Source: Thermoproteales archaeon (GTDB taxonomy: Archaea; Thermoproteota; Thermoprotei; Thermoproteales; Thermocladiaceae). From it: 18,186 bases of DNA. Positions within the stretch are counted from its first letter, which is position 1, and each line of letters starts with the position of its first letter. Made by a program: the position numbers and the translations under genes. The notes beneath the pieces were generated by a model that ran no database searches, had not been told where the DNA came from, and saw only the letters and a list, made by a program, of their open reading frames with translations. Below are positions 6,756-13,506 of this stretch, one piece after another. The DNA is taken from NCBI GenBank assembly GCA_027068725.1, contig JAMOMD010000025.1:1-18186 (forward strand). Reading direction: 5' to 3'.

Positions 6756-6820
6756 TTGGCCAAGGAGACTCCCGAGTAGGGGGTCTATGACTTGGCCGAT
6801 CCCCTTTGCTCCCCCCAGTG
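6756..6820 (+). ncRNA. Kink-turn hairpin RNA 2, possible guide-type sRNA
   Basis: Read directly: lower stem GGCCAAG (6758-6764) with CTTGGCC (6791-6797), extendable by U-G and U-A to 9 bp; tandem G-A pairs from GA 6765-6766 and GA 6789-6790; 3-nt bulge TAT (6786-6788); upper stem GACTCCC/GGGGGTC (6767-6773/6779-6785, one T-G pair); and pentaloop GAGTA. This is a second consensus kink-turn with the same layout as the first (TATA, short gap, hairpin, pyrimidine-rich 3' tail). No ACA or ANA lies at 14-16 nt from the stem, so it does not fully meet H/ACA rules. The tail from 6798 (GATCCCCTTTGCTCCCC) is largely complementary to 16S just 5' of the segment matched by RNA 1. The 3' end is inferred and may reach the end of the convergent gene at 6824. 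Confidence 0.6.
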
Positions 6821-6823
6821 CTT

Positions 6824-7948
6824 CTAGATTACCTGCATTATATTATCTAGAAGCTTGTACACATCCTGAAGCTTAGATAAGCATGAAATATCTAATATTT
6901 CTTTCAAAATCTCGTTCTTTACATAATTTATTAAACTCCTCTTATCAGCATCCCCGGTCTCAATAATTGATATACCTATAGTTGGCAAGTTTCTTACTTC
7001 CGGCGATACAGACTTAACTATTAGGAACGTTAGACAACATTTATTACTTGTGCATATTGTCGCTATTGTCTCTACATGCTTTCTAGTAATACTTGCCTCT
7101 AGGTTCATTACTATACACAGACGAAATCTTGTTCTCTGCGTCTGTCTTTCGAATATTAGAAATCTGAAAGTTGTCCCCTCTACGATTTGCACAGAGTCGT
7201 TAGTAAGTACGTAGCCTATTGTTGTTAGTAGATGATGAAGTCCTTCTGCTAAATCTTCACTGTATTTATCAAGTATTCTCAGTAGTCTTCTTATGTGTGT
7301 TTCTTCTAAGGCTGGTGCTGGTACTATTATTCTCATGTACTCGGGTTTTATTATACCAGCCTTGGGAAGGTACTGAGATATCTCTTGAATGTTTTGTGAT
7401 ACTATGTTTTTTCCAATGATGCTTGATGCAGCATCTACTTTGGAAATGTATGTTGATCCACTACATGTTCTGTCTATTGCAGGAATTTTTCCATATTTAA
7501 TTTCTTGGAGAAATCTTCCTATTTTTACTCTAACATCTTCGGGAATTTTCTGCACCTCGTACGTTATTATGTTGTTGAAGTTTTTTAGTATGGAACTGTA
7601 GAATGTGCTCTCAGCATATTCTAGTAAGTGAATTCTGTACTTTGCTTGAAGTGCTTCTGGATGTCTTCTAAATAGTTCATTCACAAACTCGAGACCTGTC
7701 AAATATGCGCGTGCAGCAGCGCTGGGTCCAAGTAGCTCTCGTAGTGTAAGTTTTGTACCTGAGAGAATGTCTTCGAAGTCTATGATTCTCTCATAATTGC
7801 TCTTTCGCTCAAATCTAAGTACTAGCATTGCAACGTACGTGCCAAGGCACTTGACAGGGTCGTCTCGCGTGAAGTAGTCTCTCATCCACTCGATATTTAG
7901 CTGCATAGCTACTGTAGAGAATATTCTTTGTAATTGCTCAATCAGCAT
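6824..7948 (-). CDS. Hypothetical protein, 374 aa
   Basis: I do not recognise this family. The protein looks soluble: no signal peptide or membrane helix is evident. Residues ~1-130 are helical with many aromatic and charged residues (YERIIDFEDILSGTKLTLRELLG, then AARAYLTGLEFVNELFRRHPEALQ). A middle part (~130-220) is followed by an alternating beta/alpha-like C-terminal part with strands such as FRLCIVMNLEAS, CCLTFLIVKSV and TIGISIIET, suggestive of a Rossmann-like or nuclease-like fold, though no catalytic signature can be seen. Cysteines C-terminally (CTSNKCC) are not in a clear metal-binding pattern. Its start is only 10 bp from the divergent dph2 start; the next in-frame ATG, 14 codons downstream (7904-7906), may be the true start. 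It ends near the tail of kink-turn RNA 2 on the other strand. Confidence 0.7.
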   Translation of the reverse strand: MLIEQLQRIFSTVAMQLNIEWMRDYFTRDDPVKCLGTYVAMLVLRFERKSNYERIIDFEDILSGTKLTLRELLGPSAAARAYLTGLEFVNELFRRHPEALQAKYRIHLLEYAESTFYSSILKNFNNIITYEVQKIPEDVRVKIGRFLQEIKYGKIPAIDRTCSGSTYISKVDAASSIIGKNIVSQNIQEISQYLPKAGIIKPEYMRIIVPAPALEETHIRRLLRILDKYSEDLAEGLHHLLTTIGYVLTNDSVQIVEGTTFRFLIFERQTQRTRFRLCIVMNLEASITRKHVETIATICTSNKCCLTFLIVKSVSPEVRNLPTIGISIIETGDADKRSLINYVKNEILKEILDISCLSKLQDVYKLLDNIMQVI

Positions 7949-7958
7949 AACTCATGCT

Positions 7959-9008
7959 ATGAAGATGCTTGAGCTGACCATTGGCACGCGTACTATTGTA
8001 CTACCTGAGATTGAGTTATGCATAGAGTACCTAGCAAAGGAGCATGCTAGGTCTATACTTGTTGAGTTTCCAATTGGCTGGAAATGCGCAGCTTCGCAAC
8101 TAGCCAAAGCTCTGAGAAATGCACTGAACGCAAAGATATTAGTGTCAGGTAAACCCTGCTGGGGTATATGTGACACGTGTATCCTTCAGGAAAATGTTGA
8201 TGCTGTTCTTCACGTAGGCCATGTCCTCACTCCTAATCTCTTGAAGGTCTTCTCAAGTAATACAGACATAAGACTAGTGGACTACGACGAGCACTACAGC
8301 ATATACTCAGTAAATAGTACTAGAACGCTCATAGCACAGTACGCCTACTACCTTCCCGAGCAGGAAGTTCTAAACAGTCTTCTCGAACAACTTAGAACTA
8401 TCGTAGACAAGGACAACACTGTACTCGCGTATGCTCTGCCTTACCGATTGTACTGCGAAGAACTAGCACAACAACTTGGACTACCCTACAGCCTTGTCAC
8501 AGGATGCTATCTTCCCCCACTGCATGCTGATAAGCTCGTAGTAGTATCATCAGGATATTTTCATGCACTAACACCACTTCTGCTAGGGTACAACAACGTC
8601 CTACTTCTAGATATTGATAGAACAAGGCTAATACCTAGTGAAGATGTTAAAAAAGAATTCACTAGAAGACTCACATTAAAAGTAAATGCACTAATGCGTG
8701 CAAAAGAAGGAAAAACAGCCTGCGTATTATTATCAACAAAGCCAGGACAGAAGAGAATAGACGACGCAGAAAAAGCACTAATGGAACTAGAAAATTCTGG
8801 AATATCAGCCGACATAGTGATAATTGATGATCTAACAGACGATATCTTGCAATCCCTTGCCTGTGACTTCGCAGTCTCCACAATGTGTCCAAGACTTGGC
8901 TTCGACGATCTTGATAGGTTTTCAAAACCAATAATAAACATTAGAGAACTACAGTACGTCCTACATAGCAAAATATCGGAACTAGACTATAGAAAAATAA
9001 TGCACTAA
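7959..9008 (+). CDS. dph2: 2-(3-amino-3-carboxypropyl)histidine synthase (diphthamide synthesis)
   Basis: Archaeal Dph2 is a 4Fe-4S radical-SAM-like enzyme that transfers a 3-amino-3-carboxypropyl group from SAM to a histidine of translation factor aEF2, the first step in diphthamide synthesis. Seen: the three domain-related cysteines that ligate the cluster in archaeal Dph2, here C71 (CWGICD, in the place of the family's YGACD), C183 (TGCYLP) and C310 (STMCPRLGFDD), in a 349-aa protein of normal length. C67 and C74 lie close to C71 and are extra. Family landmarks HVGH and SSGYFHAL (with TGCYLPP before it) are also present. The start is ATG at 7959; ATG at 7965 is possible. Its promoter must lie inside the 5' end of the divergent gene. 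The stop overlaps the convergent methyltransferase stop. Confidence 0.92.
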   Translation: MKMLELTIGTRTIVLPEIELCIEYLAKEHARSILVEFPIGWKCAASQLAKALRNALNAKILVSGKPCWGICDTCILQENVDAVLHVGHVLTPNLLKVFSSNTDIRLVDYDEHYSIYSVNSTRTLIAQYAYYLPEQEVLNSLLEQLRTIVDKDNTVLAYALPYRLYCEELAQQLGLPYSLVTGCYLPPLHADKLVVVSSGYFHALTPLLLGYNNVLLLDIDRTRLIPSEDVKKEFTRRLTLKVNALMRAKEGKTACVLLSTKPGQKRIDDAEKALMELENSGISADIVIIDDLTDDILQSLACDFAVSTMCPRLGFDDLDRFSKPIINIRELQYVLHSKISELDYRKIMH

Positions 9009-9748
9009 GACTTCACAACATGTACAACACATAGTCCTGAACCAGGGACCGATACAGTAACAACTTCTCTAGCCTTTCCACTACTCTTAAATACGTTATA
9101 TATTTTGTCAATCCACTTCCTTTTCTTACCAGCAAATACGGAGATAGTACCACCATTACGAACAATATCTAACAAGCGATTAAGCAAATGCTCAGCAAAT
9201 AATCTAGGATTCGAGTCAGGACATGGACCTCCATCATGTATCACGTGATCAAAAACGAAATTTAAAATATATGCTAGCCTAACGCCATCGCATAACAATA
9301 CTTTAACAGAAGACTTCCATAACACATCTTGGAATTCTGACACAGGGTTATCATACAGAGCTATTGCAAGCATGTAGGGATTTATATCACAGGTAATGTA
9401 CAGACTTGGGTAAGCGTGTGAAAATACGCAATAAACCGTCCTGCCGAGTCCTGTGCCTATCTCAAATATTCGATAATTATCCTTAACAACATCACACCAC
9501 GATATATAACGACCAACATGAATCATAGATTCAACATCAACAATATTATGTTCGTGAAAACCTAATCCTCCTGTTACATCTTCTATGAATTTAATCTTCT
9601 TTTCGAAATTCCAAGTTTTCACTTCTTCTACAAATATTCTACGTGCATAACTCCTAGTCAGAGAGTCAGCATCATCAATATTTCCACTTTTTACAAGTTC
9701 AAGTATTTTCAGAATGATTTTTGGGTATAGGAAGGATGCCCCGTTCAT
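9005..9748 (-). CDS. SAM-dependent methyltransferase-like protein
   Basis: 247 aa. Residues ~94-104 carry the class I SAM-binding motif I (IFEIGTGLGRT), followed by YITCDINPYML (motif II acidic residue). HDGGPCPDSNPRLFAEHLL with a later VRNGGTISVFAG resembles the HDPP/PGG region of an archaeal predicted methyltransferase family (COG2521-like, spermidine-synthase/MnmC-like fold). The first ~85 residues are helical and not recognised. The substrate is unknown. The stop overlaps dph2 by 4 bp tail to tail. The ATG lies only 12 nt after the CCA end of tRNA-Phe on the same strand with no room for a promoter, so either it is transcribed as read-through from the tRNA or the true start is further in. 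Confidence 0.78.
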   Translation of the reverse strand: MNGASFLYPKIILKILELVKSGNIDDADSLTRSYARRIFVEEVKTWNFEKKIKFIEDVTGGLGFHEHNIVDVESMIHVGRYISWCDVVKDNYRIFEIGTGLGRTVYCVFSHAYPSLYITCDINPYMLAIALYDNPVSEFQDVLWKSSVKVLLCDGVRLAYILNFVFDHVIHDGGPCPDSNPRLFAEHLLNRLLDIVRNGGTISVFAGKKRKWIDKIYNVFKSSGKAREVVTVSVPGSGLCVVHVVKS

Positions 9749-9760
9749 GAGGTCGTCAGC

Positions 9761-9836
9761 TGGTGCCCCGGCCGGGATTTGAACCCGGGACCTGCCGGTC
9801 TTCAGCCGGCCGCTCTCCCCGCTGAGCTACCGGGGC
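9761..9836 (-). tRNA. tRNA-Phe(GAA)
   Basis: Intron-free, 76 nt including encoded CCA (9761-9763). Acceptor GCCCCGG/CCGGGGC, discriminator A, D stem GCTC/GAGC, anticodon stem GCCGG/CCGGC with loop CTGAAGA (anticodon GAA, G at 37), variable AGGTC, T arm CCGGG-TTCAAAT-CCCGG. All stems are strongly GC, fitting hyperthermophily. The TATA box GTTTAAAAAA at 9865-9874 is ~33 nt upstream of the mature 5' end. Confidence 0.98.
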
Positions 9837-9880
9837 TATCTACTGTGAGGCACGGTATTGCTGATTTTTTAAACTTTTTC

Positions 9881-10450
9881 TCATCTTCTGCATATTTCTG
9901 CGAAGTTCCTGAAGATCTGTATTCCATTCTCAGTATGCTCCACCTCAGGATGGAACTGTACAGAATAGACTGGTCGTGATCTATGTTTCATTGCTTGTAC
10001 ACGCACAGTATCACTATGGGCTAGCACCTGAAAGTCAGGTGGTGGCACAGATACCTCCACGTTGTGACTCTCCCATGCGATGAAGCTCTTTCCCATTCCC
10101 TTCAGGATATCGTCCTCGTCGTCCACGTATATGACTACTTCTCCAAACTCGGGATTTGATCTACTCAGCTGTCCACCATACATGTAGGCAATTGTGTGAT
10201 GGCCAAGACATATGCCCAATATGGGCTTCGTGTACTTCAACACATACTCTGGGACATGACCAAGCTTGTCCAAGTCTTCAGGTAGGTTCATCGATCCTCC
10301 GCTTATTACTATGCCATCGTACCTTCTCTCAATTTCCTCAACAGGTAGCGTAGGCTTAAACAGCTCTGCCCTGACCCCAATCTCGAGTAGTCTCCTATAT
10401 ATTAGATGATTGTACTGTCCCTCAAAATCTACTACACCTATCGTTAACAC
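9881..10450 (-). CDS. guaAA: GMP synthase subunit A (glutamine amidotransferase)
   Basis: In archaea GMP synthase is split; subunit A hydrolyses glutamine and passes ammonia to the ATP-pyrophosphatase subunit B, which converts XMP to GMP. Seen: class I GATase fold with the nucleophile elbow GICLGHH (Cys ~80), the oxyanion SGG (ISGGSMNLPEDL), and the catalytic His-Glu in FHPEVEHTE near residue 167. The length of 189 aa is typical. The start is GTG at 10448-10450, a single base after the TAA of the preceding gene, so translation is probably coupled. It is the last gene of a three-gene minus-strand operon. Subunit B is not in this window. Confidence 0.95.
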   Translation of the reverse strand: MLTIGVVDFEGQYNHLIYRRLLEIGVRAELFKPTLPVEEIERRYDGIVISGGSMNLPEDLDKLGHVPEYVLKYTKPILGICLGHHTIAYMYGGQLSRSNPEFGEVVIYVDDEDDILKGMGKSFIAWESHNVEVSVPPPDFQVLAHSDTVRVQAMKHRSRPVYSVQFHPEVEHTENGIQIFRNFAEICRR

Positions 10451-10451
10451 G

Positions 10452-10832
10452 TTACTCAGATTCGAGATACTTTAACAGCTTTCTCACTTTTCGCAATTCT
10501 CTCCTCACTAGCTTAAGCTTGAGCAGCGCCTTCTTGAGCTCAGGAAGCGTCACATTACGCATCTTCAACTCTGCAATAAGATCGAGAAGCTCCCTTTCCT
10601 GACGTTTCAAGAACTCGAGCTTAGTTCGGAGCCTTCTTCTCTCTCCATCTACGATAAGATCCTTAGTCTTCTTATCATCCTCAAGCTCTATCACACGCCC
10701 TAGCAGATGCTCCTCAACTAGCCTCAGCCTATAATCTTCCTCTTCCAGCAACTTCAGTACTTTCTCGTAGTCTACTCCTCCAAGGTACTTACCGTACTTT
10801 CTTATGAACTCAAAAAACTCGGACATCACCAT
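10452..10832 (-). CDS. Hypothetical coiled-coil protein, 126 aa
   Basis: Not recognised. After a short aromatic N-terminal part (MSEFFEFIRKYGKYLGGVDYEKVLKLL), nearly the whole protein is predicted alpha-helix with heptad-like Leu/Ile and alternating Lys/Arg and Glu (residues ~25-126: LVEEHLLGRVIELEDDKKTKD, LKFLKRQERELLDLIAELKM-type repeats, LKLKLVRRELRKVRKLLKYL). No membrane helix or metal site. Start and upstream stop overlap as TAATG; a second ATG two codons in is possible. It lies between an acidic hypothetical protein and GMP synthase subunit A in one operon. A basic coiled coil beside an acidic helical partner suggests the two bind each other, but that is inference. Confidence 0.75.
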   Translation of the reverse strand: MVMSEFFEFIRKYGKYLGGVDYEKVLKLLEEEDYRLRLVEEHLLGRVIELEDDKKTKDLIVDGERRRLRTKLEFLKRQERELLDLIAELKMRNVTLPELKKALLKLKLVRRELRKVRKLLKYLESE

Positions 10833-11215
10833 TACCAGGCAGATATTCCTAGCCTCTCGAGCACTCTCTGACCAACGTAGTACTCCTCGACACTCTCCGC
10901 ATCTTCCTCAACAATCTCTGCCTCATTCTCTACCACGCTCTCGAGATGCGTATCCTCGACCTTCACGACATCTCTACTTATTCTCGTGTACCTGTCTCGC
11001 AGCATCTCCTCACTATACGCAACTTCCAGCGGGAGCTTCGCAGCTACACTCTCTAGCTCCTCTATGTCCTCTACCTTGCTTATCCTGTCTATTACCTGCT
11101 CTTGTCCTTCACGTAGCTCATGCTCTATCAGCGCCAACACGTTCGCGAGTGGCCTCTCCAGCGTCTTCTCCTCTAGTGGCCTCTGTAACAGCAGTGTCGC
11201 TCTCTCGTTTCTCAC
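10832..11215 (-). CDS. Hypothetical acidic protein, 127 aa
   Basis: Not recognised. Glu-rich, predicted mainly helical (RPLANVLALIEHELREGQEQ, DIEELESVAAKLPLEVAYSEEML), with a strongly acidic stretch around residues 85-112 and a short C-terminal tail (YYVGQRVLERLGISAW). No motif or membrane segment. The start is GTG at 11213-11215; the frame runs back to a stop with no ATG, and a TATA box CTATTTAGC at 11236-11244 is centred 25 nt upstream, so a leaderless GTG start is the best fit. It is the first gene of the operon, overlapping the next by one base (TAATG). Confidence 0.72.
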   Translation of the reverse strand: MRNERATLLLQRPLEEKTLERPLANVLALIEHELREGQEQVIDRISKVEDIEELESVAAKLPLEVAYSEEMLRDRYTRISRDVVKVEDTHLESVVENEAEIVEEDAESVEEYYVGQRVLERLGISAW

Positions 11216-11235
11216 GTACTTACTCGAGTCTGAAA

Positions 11236-11244
11236 GCTAAATAG
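11236..11244 (-). promoter_or_regulatory. TATA box of the three-gene guaAA operon
   Basis: CTATTTAGC on the minus strand, centred about 25 nt before the GTG at 11215. It predicts a leaderless transcript and supports the GTG start. Confidence 0.6.
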
Positions 11245-11294
11245 GGGCGGTGTTTACTAACGTATACGTATTCTAGACCGAAAGTTTTCTCGTC

Positions 11295-11546
11295 CTAGGT
11301 CCCGCCTGTCCCAGTGCTAGACGTGGATGGTCTGAAACCACCGTTGAACTTCTGCTCGAGGAACTTCCTGAACAGCTCGGTCTTGCCCAGATGTTTGAGA
11401 TCCTCGTCGTTTATAGAATCGACAAATTCCTGAAACTCGCGCCATAACATCTCATGCGCACGGTCGAACCTGCTCTTGAGCCTGATATGTTTTAGAAGTG
11501 CTGTTGAGTTAGTGTAGGATTTTCCACATACAGGACAACGTACCAT
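11295..11546 (-). CDS. Small C2H2-like zinc-finger protein, 83 aa
   Basis: The N-terminus reads VRCPVCGKSYTNSTALLKHI: C4-x2-C7-x12-H20, the first three ligands of a classical C2H2 finger, with hydrophobic Y11 and L17 at the expected core positions. The fourth ligand is probably H31 (RAH), 10 residues after H20, much wider than the usual 3-5. The middle is helical and acidic (LWREFQEFVDSINDEDLKHLGKTELFRKFLEQKF), and the tail is Ser/Thr/Gly-rich. Small one-finger proteins of this kind occur in crenarchaea and may bind nucleic acid or protein; the function here is unknown. The ATG is at 11544-11546 with an AT-rich element (GTTAAAAAT) about 34 nt upstream. It is divergent from infB. Confidence 0.8.
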   Translation of the reverse strand: MVRCPVCGKSYTNSTALLKHIRLKSRFDRAHEMLWREFQEFVDSINDEDLKHLGKTELFRKFLEQKFNGGFRPSTSSTGTGGT

Positions 11547-11619
11547 AGTCCGGGAGTATTTTCGGCAAGTAGGATTTTTAACAATAGCCTACAAAGCTTG
11601 CGCAAAGCGATGAAAACTA

Positions 11620-11629
11620 TGTTTAAAAG
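11620..11629 (+). promoter_or_regulatory. TATA box of infB
   Basis: TGTTTAAAAG, centred about 45 nt before the infB ATG, predicting a start near 11650 and a leader of about 20 nt that contains GTGA, a possible weak ribosome-binding element, 6 nt before the ATG. Confidence 0.6.
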
Positions 11630-11669
11630 TTTTTGAAATACCAGTATAGAGTTCGCTAAGTGAAGTCTC

Positions 11670-13493
11670 ATGTCAGCATCCGCACAACAAGTACAGCAGC
11701 AGGTGGACTACAGACCACCAATCGTAGTAGTCGTAGGTCACGTAGACGTAGGCAAGACTCTGCTCCTCGACAAGATACGTGGAACAGCAGTAGCCTACAG
11801 AGAGCCAGGAATGATCACGCAGCACATTGGTCTATCATTCATACCATGGCCAGCAGTTGAGAAGTTCACTGCTAGACTACTTGACCGATTCAAGCTGCGT
11901 GGCAAGATCTGGATCAAGGGCTTCCTGATGGTGGACACGCCAGGCCACGCCGCGTTCTCTAACTTGAGAAAGCGTGGTGGATCAGTCGCGGACATCGCAA
12001 TACTTGTAATTGACGTGATGAAGGGCTTCGAGGAGCAGACTTACGAGTGTATAACACTCATACAGTCGAGAGGCATACCTTTCGTAGTTGCACTAAACAA
12101 GATAGATAGAATATACGGCTGGAAGCCTAATCCAAACGCGCCATTCATCGAGACGATAGAGAAGCAGGACGAGATGGTTCAGGCAAGACTCGAGGAGCTC
12201 ATGGGAAGAGTGATAGACGAGTTCCTGAAGCTTGGAATAGAGGCCGACAGATATGACAGGATAACAGACTGGACAAGACAGGTACCGATAGTGCCAACAA
12301 GCGCTGTGACAGGTGAGGGAATACCTGATCTACTGGTAGTACTTGCTGGTCTAACACAGAGGTTCACTAAGGAGAAGCTCAAGGTCACCTACGGTCCAGG
12401 AAAAGGCGTCATAATGGAAGTCAAGGAAGAGAAGGGCTGGGGCACGACAATAGACGTAGTGCTGTACGATGGCGTGATCAGGAAAGGAGACACGATCGTC
12501 ACGATGGGCCTCAACGGTCCAATAGTGACCAAGGTCAAGATGCTAGTCATGCCAAAGCCTCTCGACGAGATGAGAGATCCTGAGGACAGGTACATGTTCA
12601 TGCAGGAAGTTCGAGCAGCAGCTGGAGTGAAGATCGTTGCTGAAGGTCTAGAACAAGCACTGCCTGGTGCGCCAGTCTTTGTTGTGCCTGACGAGTCTAA
12701 GATCGATGAGTACGTGAAGCTTGTCAGAGAAGAAGTTGAGGAAGTAAAGATTGAGACAGATAGAGAAGGCGTCATAGCGAAAGCGGATACTCTTGGCACG
12801 CTTGAGGCAATGTTGCTCTATCTGAAGAGTCAGGGAATCCCCGTCAGGAAAGCTGACATTGGCCCAGTCTCGAGGAGAGACGTCATAGAGGCCTCCATTG
12901 TTAGGAAGAAGAACCCACTCTACGGAGTTATTCTAGCATTCAACGTGAAGGTTCCACATGATGTTGAGGTCGAGGCACAGCATCATGACGTGAAGATATT
13001 CCGAAGCGAGATCTTGTACAGACTTGTCGAGGACTTCCTGAAGTGGTACAGAGAGGAGAAGCAGAAGCTCATAGAGCGTGAGCTTGACAAGCTCATTAGA
13101 CCAGGAAAGATCAGGATATTGCCAGGATGTGTGTTCAGGAGAAGTGACCCAGCGATAGTTGGTGTGAGAGTGCTTGAAGGTGTGATAAAGCCAGGTTATC
13201 CACTTGTGAGACCTGATGGAAGAGAGATTGGGAGAATAATGCAGATTCAGGATAAGGGTAAGCCAATACCAATGGCGAGAAAAGGTATGGAAGTAGCAAT
13301 ATCGATAAGTGGTCGTGTCATTGTTGGACGACATATAAAGGAGGGAGATGAGCTCTACGTAAATGTTCCTGATGAACATGCTGCAAAGCTACTGACCGAG
13401 TTCAGGCAGTACCTATCAGAGGACGAGATAGAGCTGCTTAAGGAGTTTCTGAAACTTAAGAGAAAGTGGAGAGAAGCACAGGAATCAGAGTAA
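11670..13493 (+). CDS. infB: Translation initiation factor aIF5B (IF2 homologue)
   Basis: GTPase that promotes joining of ribosomal subunits and initiator tRNA placement. Seen: G1 GHVDVGKT (23-30), G2 region with the ITQHIG segment, G3 DTPGH (~91-95), G4 NKID (~142-145), then domain II beta barrel (KGWGTTIDVVLYDGVIRKGDTIV), domain III (VIAKADTLGTLEAMLLYLKSQGIPV) and the C-terminal initiator-tRNA-binding domain IV (IRPGKIRILPGCVFRRSDPAIVGVRVLEG). The length of 607 aa fits the compact archaeal form without the long eukaryotic N-terminus. No intein is present, although some archaeal infB genes have one. cofE starts 13 bp after the stop and may be co-transcribed. Confidence 0.98.
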   Translation: MSASAQQVQQQVDYRPPIVVVVGHVDVGKTLLLDKIRGTAVAYREPGMITQHIGLSFIPWPAVEKFTARLLDRFKLRGKIWIKGFLMVDTPGHAAFSNLRKRGGSVADIAILVIDVMKGFEEQTYECITLIQSRGIPFVVALNKIDRIYGWKPNPNAPFIETIEKQDEMVQARLEELMGRVIDEFLKLGIEADRYDRITDWTRQVPIVPTSAVTGEGIPDLLVVLAGLTQRFTKEKLKVTYGPGKGVIMEVKEEKGWGTTIDVVLYDGVIRKGDTIVTMGLNGPIVTKVKMLVMPKPLDEMRDPEDRYMFMQEVRAAAGVKIVAEGLEQALPGAPVFVVPDESKIDEYVKLVREEVEEVKIETDREGVIAKADTLGTLEAMLLYLKSQGIPVRKADIGPVSRRDVIEASIVRKKNPLYGVILAFNVKVPHDVEVEAQHHDVKIFRSEILYRLVEDFLKWYREEKQKLIERELDKLIRPGKIRILPGCVFRRSDPAIVGVRVLEGVIKPGYPLVRPDGREIGRIMQIQDKGKPIPMARKGMEVAISISGRVIVGRHIKEGDELYVNVPDEHAAKLLTEFRQYLSEDEIELLKEFLKLKRKWREAQESE

Positions 13494-13506
13494 CGTAGAG
13501 CAAGAC

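Noticed and set aside
6602..6820. RNase P RNA or SRP RNA (a ~220-nt GC-rich RNA with two kink-turns)
   Set aside because: I could not find the conserved RNase P P4 strings or the SRP helix 8 motif, and an internal TATA box suggests two separate RNAs.
6640..6822. Fragment or pseudogene of 16S rRNA on the minus strand, suggested by GGATTAGATACCC
   Set aside because: The similarity stops at the short antisense strings; the flanking sequence does not continue as 16S, and the hairpins are well-formed kink-turns on the plus strand.
7219..7601. Plus-strand open frames inside the 374-aa gene, and similar opposite-strand frames over infB, cdhE, lysS and dph2
   Set aside because: They are shadows of the real genes, with no recognisable motifs and low-complexity composition.
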